A DNA stretch of 64,000 nt. Origin: Chalara sp. BL73 (Eukaryota > Ascomycota > Leotiomycetes > Helotiales). The number at the start of each line of letters is the position of its first letter. Within the stretch, counting starts at the first letter, position 1. The position numbers and the translations under genes were made by a program. Below are positions 1-10,356 of the stretch, piece after piece. The DNA lies in contig CAKJVC010000099.1 of assembly GCA_918026815.1 (NCBI GenBank), forward strand, positions 1 to 64,000, in the 5' to 3' direction. The notes below the pieces were generated by a model that was not told the origin of the DNA, searched no databases, and saw only the letters and a list, made by a program, of their open reading frames with translations.

Positions 1-149
1 GCAAGGACAATGCGTTCTCATTTCCTTATTATTAATTTTCCTATATACAACTCACAAGTATCTTGTCGGATTTTCTCGCGATACAATCGACCATGAACGA
101 TATGAACGACAACAGTATAATCTAGGGGTTAGATATCACACCGGACTGC

Positions 150-3100
150 TTTGATGAGCTGATATTACCAACGTTGTTCTCTAAGGCCACAGCGAGAGAC
201 TGGATACTAGACTCGGGAGCAATGTCTCATGTCACTGGAAGGGAGGATACGTTTACTCACTTGCTACCTCCACCACCAAATACAAGAATCATAGGGTAGG
301 GGAGCAACAGAAGTGACTGGACAAGGGCCCGTCGCTATTCCTATTACAGTCGATGACGTCGACAAGATGTTTACCATTGACAACGCGCTCTACGCACCGG
401 GGCTACCGTTCAATATCATTTCTATCAAGAAACTTTGCCTCTACCCGAACGGATCACCAACGGATATCGCTGTCTCGTTTACTGGACCGATATGCGAAAT
501 AACTCGCCGATCAACAGAAGAGCTGGTTGCGGTTGCCGATGCTGTTGGGCCGAGCCTATACAAATTACGCTTGCAAAAGTCACTGGAGGAATATAAGGAG
601 AGTGTATATGCGACAACCCTACTAGAGGAAACAAGCATGTATACGTGGCATCGAAGACTAGGACATCTTAAAGAGTCTAGACTTCGTCGCCTCCTGAAAG
701 ATATTCTAGGCATTACTTTCCCTACCACAGAGTCCCTGCCACGCTGCGAGCCTTGCTTCAGAGCTATGCTGAGGAGATTGAACTACACAACCCCAGGAAA
801 GCGCGCAACGGGTCCTCTAGAACGAATCTTCGTGGATGTGGGCGGACCGGTACGCGCTATCAAAGGAGACAAGATTGTTATGCGCTATTGGCTGGTTATC
901 GTCGACGATTACTCTCGATACCGATGGATTCGAATAATACAATACAAGAGTGATGTTAACTCGGAGTTCAGAAACTGGAAAGCATGGGCGGAGAACCACT
1001 TCAATCTCAAGGTTGGAAAGTGCCGTAGCGATAATGGGGAGAGTTCACAAATGCTATGCTACAGTCTCTCCACGAAGCAGCTGGAATAGAGATTGAGACA
1101 ACTGCTGCGTATAACCCAGAACAGAATGGAGTTGTAGAGAGGACTATGGGAATTCTAGCAAACCACGTGCGCGCTATTCTCATAGACTCCGGCTTGCCAG
1201 ACCACTGTTTTGGAGAAATCCTACGCACGGTATGCACGCTTACGAACTATCATCCTACTGCCCCAAATGGAGATATTACGCCTCACGTCAAGCTATTTAG
1301 AGAACACCCTCCGCTACTCAAATTAAGGTCAATTGGGTGTGAGTGTTGGAAATCGCTTCCTCACAATCCTAGGATGACAAAGCTTCATGAGCGGGGGGAT
1401 AAGTGTTTTCTACTAGGATATACACATGGGGACCACCAGTACCGTGTGTGGAATGCAGATAAGAAGAGAGTTGAGCTCGTAAGAGATCTTCACTGGCAAG
1501 AGGAAATCTTCTGTCCGCCGAACATTGGAATACCGGAGACTGTGTCTCACCAGGGTGTTGTGGACGAAGGAATTGTACAAGAACGAATTAATGCATCCAC
1601 TCCTACAGGCCTTGCGCTGTTTGAGGGGAGAGCATAAGATCAAACACTACAATCCTTACGGAAGTCCCTACACTGATTACTATAGAAGGCACAGTCAACG
1701 AACAGTTCCGCCTCAAGGACCCCGACGTCGATCACCTCAGCGTTGCTGCTCAAATACAAATGCTGAAAAGGGGTGGGGACGGCGAAGGGGACAACGAAGG
1801 GGACACGGTAATAAACCTGATCACAGCGCTCATTTGCTCAATGGAAAAGCATCAGGGTAAGGAATGGTTGACTCTCCCAGCAGAAGTGGCCCGAAACCTC
1901 GAACTTCTCGAACCAAAGACCTACGAGACTGCTATGAAAGGACCTGATCACGAGAAATGGAGGGTAGCAGTTGAAGAAGAAACTGACTCACACGACAACA
2001 ACAAGACTTGGACCTTTACCACCAGACCACGAACCCAGAAGGTTCTCAGCGGGAAGTACGTTTTCAAGATCAAGACAGACTCTGAAGGAGAGCCCGAACG
2101 ATACAAGGCAAGATGGGTAGTCCGCGGCTTCGAACAGGAGTATGGCGTCGACTTCCACGAAACGTTCGCATCAGTTGTGAAACCTATGAGCTATAGAGTC
2201 CTCTTTGCACTGGCGTGTATACTTGACTGGCAAATTGATCAGATGGACGTCAAGACAGCTTTCCTCTACGGCAAGATCGATACTGAAGTCTACGTGGAAC
2301 CCCCTCCGAACCTACGAACGAAATACCCGGGCATGGTATGTAAACTGAACAAGGCGCTCTATGGCCTGAAGCAAGCGCCGAAAATCTGGTTCGACACATT
2401 GCGCAAGGAGCTTAATGCCCTCGAGTTTGAGAATATCAACGAAGACTACAGTATTTTTGTGCAAAGGGGACTGGCGTAATTATAGGCGTATACGTCGACG
2501 ATCTGCTGGTGATAGGGAAGGACAAACGCGCCGTCGACAAGGTCAAGCAGGAACTACAACGGCGTTTTCAAATGACAGATCTCGGACCAGCGAGCTTTTA
2601 CCTGGGAATCAAGCTGACACGCCAGAGGACTCGTTGGGGAAATAGACTATGTCTGTCACAGAAAGCATACGTCACAAAGATCTTGAAAGATTTCAATCTC
2701 TGGGAGCTTAACCCAGTCAACACGCCAATGGACCACAAAACCCTTCTTCCCGCTGCGACCGGTTATCAAGCTTCTACAGAACTCCGAGCGTGGTACCAAT
2801 CTGCTGTAGGCTCTTTGATGTATCTGATGCTTTGTACAAGACCAGATATTGCTTACGCTGTCTCACAATTAAGCCGTTTCTCCGCGAATCCCACCGAAAA
2901 CCACAAGAACGCTGTCAAGCACGTGTTTAGATATCTCAAGGGTTCTATTGACCAGGGACTCGTCTTTGATTCTGCAAACAAGGACCAAGGTCTACTTGGA
3001 TACACAGACGCCAACTGGGCTAGGGACCACGATAGACGGTCTACGGGGGGCTACGTTTTCATGTTATTCGGAACAATCATCACCTGGAGCTCTAAGAGAC

Positions 3101-3474
3101 AAGCCACGGTAGCGCTCTCCAGTTGCGAGGCCGAGTATATCGCAGAAACTGAGGCAGCGAAGGAAGCGATATGGTTGAGGAGGCTACTCGATAATCTTGG
3201 GCATACGGGACCAGCAGCAGTCAAGATTCTAGGTGACAATAGAGGGGCTCTGGCGCTGGCCAAGAACCCTGAATACCACTCGAGAACAAAGCACATCGAT
3301 ATACGCTATCACTTTGTTCGACAAAAGGTAGAAGAGGGATTGGTAGAGCTAGGGTGGACTGGTACGGTGTCTAACATTGCTGACGGGATGACAAAACCAC
3401 TCGGTGCTAGCGCGTTTGTAAGGTTCCGACAGGCAATTGGAATGGACGTGATTGGACAGGATGCTCGACGATAA
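150..3474 (+). pseudogene. Copia pol polyprotein, broken by frameshifts
   Basis: This was the retrotransposon polyprotein that matures, copies and integrates the element. The protease active site D-S-G-A is at 210-221. The frame breaks near 297, and the next segment (313-1089) carries the GAG-pre-integrase motif (YTWHRRLGHL) and the first two integrase acidic residues (FVDVGGP; RSDNG). A second break near 1050 precedes the third integrase residue (NGVVER, 1056-1637). After a break between 1637 and 1760 comes reverse transcriptase (1760-2479), including KTAFLYG and KALYGLKQAP. A further one-base shift near 2466 leaves the catalytic YVDD (2491-2502) in the last frame, which also holds RNase H (SSCEAEYIA) to a stop at 3474. 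At least four frame breaks make it a pseudogene. Each domain is still easily recognised, so decay is moderate. Confidence 0.9.
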
Positions 3475-3556
3475 GACAACTTTCTGAGAAGATCTACAGG
3501 ACGATGGTCTACAAGATGGGGAAGTTGAAGGTACAAGGAGCGCCCATCATGGGGAG

Positions 3557-3658
3557 TGTCGAGAATGATGGTCTCTCCTCACGTGATATTAGTCAGAATG
3601 GCGCTATGTCTTCAAGCTGTAGAGCTCTCTTTGTAGATCAATTCAAGACCATTTGACA
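3557..3658 (+). repeat. Probable Copia 3' LTR, truncated by pogo insertion
   Basis: It begins TGTCGAGAATG right after the polypurine tract and runs to the TA at 3659-3660 where the pogo derivative starts. No second LTR is available inside the window to confirm the boundaries, so the start is inferred from the polypurine tract and the TG dinucleotide. Confidence 0.55.
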
Positions 3659-3660
3659 TA

Positions 3661-4635
3661 GTTGGCCACCTCGCTTAGCACACCGCCACTCCCTACCTAC
3701 CTACTTTCGACTCAAATCTTTTAATCATCTTTTCATAAAATTCTTTTAAATTTTTCAAACGGCTAGATGTGATTATGACGGCCTTATATACTGAAAACGA
3801 CGTCCAATATGCACTTAGGGACATAGCTAATGGCAAGTCCGAGCGCAAAGCTAGTCTCGACTAGGGTGTACCACGAGGCACTCTTCAACAAAGGATTTTG
3901 GGTCGCGTTTCTCGATTATCAGTACTCTCCCCTTTAAAGCATGCTTACCGAAAGCGGCTTGGTGCTTTGGCTCTTTTGAACGATTCAACTCCTCTTGGGA
4001 AACGAAACTTCTTGGATTGTTATAAACTAGCTCGGATAGATGCTTTAACAGTTACAAATTGTAAAGCAGGCTGGGAGCTTCGGGATTATGGCCGGCTAGA
4101 ATGTCAAAGCCGCTTATGAACCGATTACTACTTGAAAATAGGAATAAAGCAGCCGAGCAAACTCTAAGAACTTCAATAAAGAATCCAATACCTGAATGGA
4201 ACCAGGATCGGTCATTAGTTGCTTTCAGACTCCTCAAAAAAGCACAAATGTCCGGGAACAGGCTAGGCAAATTACGCGACTTAAGACTACCGACCCTGCA
4301 ACTACTAGAGTGCTTTTTAGGAAAGTAGCTAAAGGCTTAGATAATAAAGACTTGGTTATTGCCCAGTACGAGCTTCGAATCAAGCAACTTGAAGCTAGAG
4401 TATTGCAACTTGAGCCTAGGAAGCGGCGGAAAGTGGCGACTAGTCCAAATTCCAAGTTTGCCGATATTGAGGCTATTTATAAAGCACAAGTAAAGGCTGG
4501 AGACCGCCAAAATGTACCGTTAGACTCTGATAGTCTTATTAGTGTTGCCTCTACTTTATCTCATATAACTATTGAGGAATGAAAAAGTTATTGAAGTTGG
4601 AAGTAGGTGGTGGTGAATTAAGCGAGGTGGCCAAC
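3661..4635 (+). mobile_element. Non-autonomous pogo/Fot-type DNA transposon (internal deletion derivative)
   Basis: Both ends carry a perfect 17-bp inverted repeat, GTTGGCCACCTCGCTTA, flanked by TA on each side (3659-3660 and 4636-4637), the target duplication of the Tc1/mariner-pogo superfamily. Inside is a transposase whose start (3777) is joined directly to the C-terminal third; the DDE core is missing. A second copy of the repeat, GGGTGGCCAACTTA, lies just outside the right end (to 4653), so the original terminus may have been a doubled repeat like that of the element at 11884-13704, with the outer unit lost on the left. Confidence 0.85.
3777..4582 (+). pseudogene. Pogo-type transposase remnant lacking the DDE core
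   Basis: The reading from ATG 3777 gives the psq-type helix-turn-helix start (MTALYTENDVQYALRDIANG), closely parallel to the start of the transposase at 13554. After an in-frame TAG at about 3861 and a short helix segment it jumps at roughly 3900-3915 to sequence that follows the third catalytic Asp in the full-length paralogue (LSVLSPLKHAYRKRLGALAL). The C-terminal tail continues in other frames to a stop at 4582, including TSPNSKFADIEAIYK. About two thirds of the protein, with all three catalytic acids, is deleted. It could only move using another copy's transposase. Confidence 0.85.
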
Positions 4636-4653
4636 TACAGGGGGTGGCCAACT

Positions 4654-5266
4654 TAGGGGGGGTCAGACTTAATAAACCTCGTCAGGCATGTCAAAGGTGC
4701 TGTAGCAGTGGAGCTAAAGAGACCATGATGAAGAGATAAACTGGGAGTTACTGTGAATTACCCAAATGATGGTTTCCTTGCCTCTCTAACTTGTCTTGGT
4801 AGTATTCAAATTCCCAGGGAGGCGGTGGGGATCCCGAATGCTTGGTCTGCCATGCGGGGCACACAACCAAACGGGTGGCATAGCTTCCGGAAATACTTCG
4901 CAGATAAGTCGTCGTGTAGGAAGTGCCAGGATCAACACTGGCAGCACGAATGTGCCAGACACAGGACAGGGCAGAGAATCAATTAATCGAATTGCGGCTG
5001 TCCAGGGGTCCCAATACATGTACCCCCTGGGGTACGTTGGGTCCCAGTACACCTACCCCGGGGGTAGGGCGGCCAATAGGTTCACGGGCCCCGTGGATTT
5101 AAAGGCTCACGGGATCCCGTGAATCTGACTAAGCACTACATAACCCCGACCGAATTGAGAATACAACCAACACCAGCTTATCGATATTCTGATCTTTTCT
5201 CTTAATTCGTACATCTTCAAATTTATTATTCTTTACTGTCTTACTGCCTGTTTTAACAATATGCTA
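4654..5266. other. Intergenic, no gene recognised
   Basis: Short overlapping reading frames exist on both strands but none resembles a known domain and none has convincing gene structure. Around 5017-5070 two partly palindromic segments (TACCCCCTGGGGTA and TACCCCGGGGGTA) lie close together; their role is unknown. Confidence 0.5.
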
Positions 5267-5315
5267 CAGTCGAAACTCTTTATATGGGAACGCTCGGTTC
5301 CAAATCCTGATTCCC
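5267..5315 (+). repeat. Terminal fragment of a TA-flanked MITE, interrupted by the MULE
   Basis: After a TA dinucleotide the sequence CAGTCGAAACTCTTTATATG and the next 30 bases match, in reverse complement, the right end of the MITE at 33402-33942 (which ends in CAGTTTCGACTG-TA). The match stops at GATTCCC, exactly where the MULE inverted repeat starts at 5316. The other part of the MITE was not found on the far side of the MULE. Confidence 0.7.
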
Positions 5316-5413
5316 GGCAAGTGATTAAAATACACCCGGTGTAGGAAAAAGTGGGGTATACACCGGGTGTAGGAATAAGTGGGGCATCGCCATTTTAACT
5401 TTGAATGGGAATC
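5316..5413 (+). repeat. MULE left terminal inverted repeat (outer 98 bp)
   Basis: Identical or nearly identical to the reverse complement of 10178-10275. The remaining inner 18 bp, CTTAGTAAAAGTCGTGAT, lie at 6345-6362 on the other side of the inserted LTR, with the 5-bp duplication GAATC at 5409-5413 and 6340-6344. Confidence 0.9.
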
Positions 5414-5689
5414 TGAACAAATAGAAGCAGCAGGAGAAATTGCAATATAGCAAGTAAGGACACGTATGTTATAAAAGCACGTGATAAGCAATGCAAGTGT
5501 AATAGTATTGTATTAATATAAGATGTAAGTCTTTGAATCTATAAGAGACTCAAGCCTGCCTTCCTCTAAAGAGTTCTGGCTTCTATTTACGTCCTTCGCC
5601 TATCGATTGTTTTATATCCTTTACTTTACAGAGTCACCAAGCTTTTGACTTTAGTATATGTAGCAGCTGAAGCCACGACAGCTTAAGTC

Positions 5690-6265
5690 ATACGCTATCG
5701 TAGTGGCTGCAAGCCTGTAGCCGCTATAGCTTTAAGCCTGTAGCCGCCGTAGCTGCAAGCTTGTAGCCACTGTAGCTTCAAGCCTGTGGCCGCTGTAGCT
5801 GCAAGTCTGTAGCTGGCCATAAGCTGGTTACGCCGTTTGCAGCCCTGAAGGCACTGCAGCTGAAGCTTACGGCAGTCTAGGTCCTACGCTTTTGTAGTGG
5901 CTGCTGTCACGGCCCTGGCCCTAGCTCGCTTAGAGCCTCGCTTAGACTGGCCCCTGGCCAGTCTCCTGTATATAAAGCGCTGCTCTCCTTTCCTTCTTCT
6001 ATCTGTAGCTTGTTCTCTTCGTTATAACAATTGATAGTTGTTCACACCTTTGAGTCCTTCTCCCTGAGATCTATGGATCGAGATCCCTGTTCGACTTGAG
6101 TTGTTACAGCTGCAAGCCTGTAGCCGCTGTAGCTGCAAGCCTGTAGCCGCTGTAGCTATAAGCTTGCTGTTGGCCATAAGCTGGTTATGCCGTTTGGAGC
6201 CCTGAAGGTACTGCAGCTGTAACCCACGGCAGTCTAAGTCTTACGCTTTTGTAGTAGCTGCAAGC
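5690..6265 (+). repeat. Degenerate tandem array, about 23-bp unit, with a duplicated module
   Basis: Variants of AGCTGCAAGCCTGTAGCCGC recur head to tail from about 5706 to 5812 and again from 6109 to 6160. Each run is followed by the same module of about 90 bp (GGCCATAAGCTGGTTA, then CCTGAAGG and CACTGCAGCTG) at about 5816-5904 and 6171-6260. The array belongs to LTR A, was internally duplicated, and is interrupted by LTR B. It has no coding potential. Confidence 0.75.
5905..6108 (+). repeat. Solo LTR B (204 bp) nested in LTR A
   Basis: It starts TGTCACGGCC and ends GAGTTGTTACA, with flanking 5-bp duplication GCTGC (5900-5904 and 6109-6113). A TATA-like TGTATATAAAG lies near 5969, in the usual place for the LTR promoter, followed by a pyrimidine-rich stretch. 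It shares only the TG...CA ends with LTR A and LTR C, so it is a different family. Confidence 0.85.
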
Positions 6266-7229
6266 CTTAATTTCTCTCGTAAAGACTTTTATTCTATATT
6301 CGGGGTCATAAACTGGTTTGCCGAATCCTGGCTGTTACAGAATCCTTAGTAAAAGTCGTGATGACTTTAAAACCATAAGTTGTATTAAAAAAGAACTATA
6401 TCAGTTACTTGAATTCAAAGCTATTAATATACGAAACAGTACATCTCTTCATCTTTCTTTTGCTGTTCAGCAATTTGTCTTTGCATACCTCTAATACCAA
6501 TTTCAGTATTTCTCCCACTTATTCTTATATACCTCTCGCTTTCTTCCTCTTCTACCCTTTGATCTTCATCTTCTTGAAAGTCTAGAAATGCATCTAGCTC
6601 TTCATTTGTCCAATTTGGGCTTCCTTCTATCAGCGTTTTAGTATTAATATCAAGACGTTGACGGAATTTTAGATTAGTTTCCTTCAGATATCTCCGGCTG
6701 AACATATCCCACGTTTTTAAGCCTGCTACTCTTCGATATTGAGACTCTTTGACTTGAGGGTGTGCTGCTAAATAGTCTTGTTTTCTAGCTAAGTATCTGT
6801 TATATACCATCTCGATTCGATTAGGATATATTGGCCTTGAATCCGTAACAAATGTAGTTTCAAGTTGACTATGCAATTGAGCTTGAAGCTCCGTTTCGAT
6901 AGTTGAGGGTTCAGGCTCTCCAGATAAAAGTCTTACTACAGAAGTAGGCTCTATTTGTGAATTAGGCTCGTTTGATGTTTGAGTTGAATGTTGATTTTCG
7001 TCTTGATCTTCTTGAGCTATTTGAGCAAGCTTCCGCATACAACTAATACTTCTACTAGTATGACCAGGAAGGCCACATAATCCACACTTCCTTTGTTTAG
7101 GACTTTCTGTTGCCTCAAAGCCAGAAGGAATACGTTTCGTACTATGTCTTGTGCTATTTCGAGATGCTCCTTTGCTAATTAGATGTAGAGGTTCAAGAAT
7201 TGGAGGCTCTAGCTCTTGCTGAAACCGAT

Positions 7230-7912
7230 GGGGTTACAGTTGGGCCAGGGTAGAAAAATCTTGGCCCAGGGTAGAGCTTTCCTTGGCAAAAAAACTTGGC
7301 CCAGGGTAGAAATCATAGCTTTAAGAGTTCAGCCAGGGTAGAAATCTCACCCCGGCATATGCCAAGGATAAAAGAAGCCACACCAAAAAACGACGCGTAC
7401 AATATAACGTTTAAACAAATCTATGCTTCCGCGTTGCTTAATTAATTCGACTATACAAACCACTGCAAGTAAATGTGTAATTAAATGAATAAATAAGTTT
7501 AGTGTAAGTAGAAATTCTTATGTAGTATATGTTCAGTATATGTTTAGCATATGCTAAACATATACTAAACATATACTAAATACACTTAACATATACTAAA
7601 CATATGCTAAACATATACTGAAAATGTACTACTTGTTTTGCTTATTTTATTAGTCTTTCTGTAAAATAAATACTAGAATATGCTTTGCATATGCTTACGA
7701 TGTACTTACAATATGTATTTTTTTCTACGCTAAGCCTATGTTGTGAATTCGCCAAGCATAGTTCTAACCAAGTTTGGTTATTCGCTTAAGTTCACCCAGG
7801 GTACAAATGGTTGCACAAAGAGTTGGCCCAGGGTAGAACGTTTCTTGGCAAAATGCCAAGGAATTTTCTACCCTGGGCCAAGATTTTTCTACCCTGGCCC
7901 AACTGTAACCCG
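7230..7912 (+). mobile_element. MULE-type MITE (683 bp) with 9-bp target duplication
   Basis: Ends are inverted repeats of about 45 bp that share GGTTACAGTTGGGCCAGGGT. The target duplication GAAACCGAT is at 7221-7229 and 7913-7921; 9 bp fits the Mutator superfamily. Motif variants TTGGCCCAGGGTAGAA are repeated several times inside each end (7240, 7261, 7287 and 7322 on the left), which looks like clustered transposase-binding sites. The centre is AT-rich with no coding capacity. It sits in the host MULE transposase gene, between the SWIM and CCHC fingers. Confidence 0.9.
7535..7566. repeat. Perfect 32-bp palindrome in an AT-rich tandem region
   Basis: AGTATATGTTTAGCAT is followed immediately by its exact reverse complement. 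Copies of CATATACTAAA and CATATGCTAAA continue to about 7620 as an irregular tandem run, in the middle of the MITE. Confidence 0.85.
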
Positions 7913-8094
7913 GAAACCGATTCCACCACCAGTGTAGATGAAAATCGTCGGGAGTAAGGCCAAGTCCTACTTCTTGTCGATTCTTTACTATATGAGCACA
8001 TGGTACTCCCATCGTTTTCGAAAAGGTCCCTGAGCAAGGCACTAAAGGCTCTTTCATTTGTTTTACATGATCTTTAACTAGTCGAAGAGCTTGT

Positions 8095-8410
8095 TGTTAC
8101 GCGCATCGCTAACAGGCTTATGCCTTAGGGGCCTGAGGCTCGGTAGACATGGTTTACACAGAGAACCCCTGGGGTAGGGATCACGTGATGGATCATGGTT
8201 ATGCAATGATCCAACCCACGAAGGCCCTATATAAGTAGATAGCTTTTCCTTAGATAGGAGCTTCGTGCTCAACTCAAAATAGTATCTTAACACCATACTG
8301 TTATCGGGATCTTATTCCTTATATGTGATATACCTACTTCTTCCCAGACCAACAACCCACGGACCAAGATCTTCTATCCATATCAGTTGTAGGCTGATAG
8401 GACCGTAACA
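8095..8410 (+). repeat. Solo LTR C (316 bp) inside the MULE transposase
   Basis: It runs from TGTTACGCGC to GACCGTAACA, with target duplication CTTGT at 8090-8094 and 8411-8415. A TATA box (CCCTATATAAGTAG, about 8223) suggests plus-strand orientation. Removing LTR plus one duplication rejoins the transposase in frame between the DDE core and the SWIM finger. A second, diverged copy lies in reverse orientation at 33943-34062 and 39559-39699, split by a LINE. Confidence 0.9.
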
Positions 8411-10159
8411 CTTGTACAGTAATTGCACTAAAGCATAAACCGAATGTCTTTCGATCAAGACTAAGATCAGTTCGAATTTGGTCTCGAGCTTCATGGTAGA
8501 CAATCTCCCGCATTTGTTTTCGTACAGCCATTTCAATCGATTTCCAAGTATCAAGAAGATCTCCTTGAGAGCTAGAAATGTATCGTTTAAGATATCGATG
8601 AGCTGCTTCAACTCTAGACGTAACCGTAATACCAAAATGGGGGTATTGATTAGTCCAAGCATGAACTAGAGCTCTTTTCCTTTCAGGCCTCAACCACGTG
8701 CTTTTAATGTATTCAGTGCAAGTGGAGTAACTAGCAAAATCAATGTCAAACTGAGCGAGCCGAGTTTGATATTCATTCTCTGTTTTCGAAGCTATAATAC
8801 CATTCCAAGCTTGTATAAAAGCTTCCCAAGACTCGGTAGCTGTAAATTCAGGCTTGCAGTGCTGCTGAATATTTTTATTTGCATGCCATGCACACAATAA
8901 AGCAGGAGAGTCAGGAAAAACTGTCGAAATAGCATTGCGAAGAGCTTGGTCGCAGTCAGTACTAATTGCACCAGGGCCGACAACTACAGTAGGTGTAGCT
9001 AAAGTAGTAAATAGTTCTTTGAGTTGTAAACAAGCCCATTTATATGCACTTTCCGTTTCGTCAGATAAAAAAGCAAGCCCAACGAAAAAGGTTTTGCTAC
9101 TTCGGTCCACTCCTAAAAACATCTTAGTTAATAAGTTTATTAAAAGGTTTATTATTACTCAAATAACGAACCAATTACATCAAACAAAGGCATATTAAAC
9201 CGATTTGTTCGATACGTATTATCAATTAAGATAACATCATAGTTGAATTGTAAGTGCTTAAGGCATTCAGGTAATGTGATAAAAATATACTGAACCCTAT
9301 TGTCTTCTCCTACAGCTATTCGATAAGAAAGCTCTTGCTCTTTTAAGTGATCCATTAAAGCTTCAATCGGAGACTTCCCGTGACGTGATGCTCGCCGAGA
9401 AGTGGCATTGTGATTATATATATCGCGCGGTATAAGTGGTAAAGAAGAAGCAAATTGATGAAGGAACTCCATTTGTTGCTGAGGACGTATGCCTAAAAAT
9501 AATTAACTCTAGATTTTTATGCTAAACTACTATTTAGTTACAAACTAACCTGAATCATATAAAGCTTGGCTAATAGCCTGACTTTCAATAGGCATTCGAC
9601 GGTGGACGGAGTGTGCGGCAGGGTGAGAGCTAGGGCCATGATTATGAGTACCAAATTGCTTATAATCTCGATGCTTCAACTCCCATTTTGTTTGACAAAT
9701 TGTCTCACAAGCTAGTACTGAAAACCGACAGCCGGTGCCTCGAAATCGAGACTGTTGCTCACGTGAGAGATTTTGATTTGGTTTATATAGCCGGTCACAG
9801 CTAAAGTGTAACTTTAATCGATTACTCCCAGGCGTACGCTTACTTCTTCCTTTTATAAATGCATACCCACGTGTGCTAGCAAAATCATTAATTGATTTTT
9901 GTAAAGCAGCTAGAGATTCGTAGGTTTGCTCTGGAGGGAGTGCCATATCAACAGCAGCTGGAGTTAAGGTAATTGCGCTAGATTGAGCTTGAGTAGAGGT
10001 GGTTTGAATGTAGGCGATTTGAGAAAGCGGAGATGCAGTAGGAAGATCAGGTGATAAAGAAATAGGACCGTCCATTCTGATAGATTTTTAAAGCTATTTG
10101 AAGCAATTGATAATTATAGAATAAAAGGATTGATATGAGACACGAGATTAACACGAAAA

Positions 10160-10275
10160 ATCACGACTTTTACTAAGGATTCGCATTCAAAGTTAAAATG
10201 GCGATGCCCCACTTATTCCTACACCCGGTGTATACCCCACTTTTTCCTACACCGGGTGTATTTTAATCACTTGCC
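10160..10275 (-). repeat. MULE right terminal inverted repeat, uninterrupted
   Basis: This 116-bp copy is the reference for the interrupted left repeat. It lies about 85 bp upstream of the transposase start codon and therefore probably includes its promoter region. Confidence 0.9.
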
Positions 10276-10356
10276 CTGGGGTAAGTGTATTGGAACCCGC
10301 TGTCCAGGCTGAGGTTTACTAAGCGCTATATCCCAGGCAACTACAAGATTTCTATC

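Larger units (their letters stand above)
1..3658 (+). mobile_element. Ty1/Copia-type LTR retrotransposon, degenerate, 5' end incomplete
   Basis: Protein-domain order is protease, GAG-pre-integrase, integrase, reverse transcriptase, RNase H, which is the Copia order (integrase before RT). The 5' end is cut by the window or by deletion: a short start at 92 (ATG AAC GAT) stops after ten codons and most of gag is missing before the protease. A purine run (GGGGAG, 3551-3556) directly precedes a probable 3' LTR starting TGTCGAG at 3557. The 3' LTR is interrupted at 3659 by the pogo-type element. Pol is split over several frames, so the copy cannot encode its own proteins. Confidence 0.9.
5414..6339 (-). 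repeat. Solo LTR A (926 bp) inside the MULE left repeat
   Basis: The segment begins TGAACAAATAG and ends GGCTGTTACA, flanked by the direct 5-bp repeat GAATC (5409-5413, 6340-6344), the signature of an LTR retrotransposon insertion reduced to one LTR. The uninterrupted right MULE repeat shows the empty site with a single GAATC. On the minus strand it reads TGTAACAGCC at the start, a common beginning for fungal Gypsy-type LTRs. No internal retrotransposon genes are present. It contains a tandem-repeat region and another LTR. Confidence 0.8.
6424..10075 (-). pseudogene. MULE transposase, interrupted by a solo LTR and a MITE
   Basis: Starts at ATG 10075. Two introns are clear: 9549-9493 (57 nt) and 9171-9113 (59 nt). 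Exon 1 carries a FAR1-like zinc-binding DNA-binding region (FSCDR, GTGCRF, THNHGP). The DDE core follows: first Asp in ILIDNTYRTN, second in STDCDQAL, the CxxH insert LLCAWHANKN, and a Glu in SKTENEYQ. After the insertions come a SWIM zinc finger (VPCSGTFSKTMGVPCAH, 7.9-8.06 kb) and a CCHC knuckle (CGLCGLPGHTSRSISC, about 7.03-7.09 kb), then a charged tail to the stop at 6424. Segments 10075-9550, 9492-9172, 9112-8411, 8089-7913 and 7220-6424 add up to 2523 nt, exactly 841 codons, with no internal stop seen. The only lesions are therefore the two insertions, LTR C at 8095-8410 and the MITE at 7230-7912. Confidence 0.9.
5316..10275 (-). mobile_element. Mutator-like element (MULE) carrying four later insertions
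   Basis: The ends are near-perfect inverted repeats of 116 bp, both starting GGCAAGTGATTAAAATACAC. The left repeat (5316-5413 plus 6345-6362) is split by a solo LTR; the right repeat is 10160-10275. Each repeat contains a direct repeat of the form CACCGGGTGTAGGAA-AAGTGGGG, suggesting two transposase-binding sites per end. The transposase is on the minus strand. Without the inserted LTRs and MITE the element is about 3.0 kb. No target duplication could be matched across the ends: left flank TGATTCCC, right flank CTGGGGTA, so one flank may be rearranged. Confidence 0.9.

Noticed and set aside
4786..5122. Overlapping frames of 77-108 codons on both strands
   Set aside because: No domain, and equal openness on both strands in a G/C-rich patch with palindromes.
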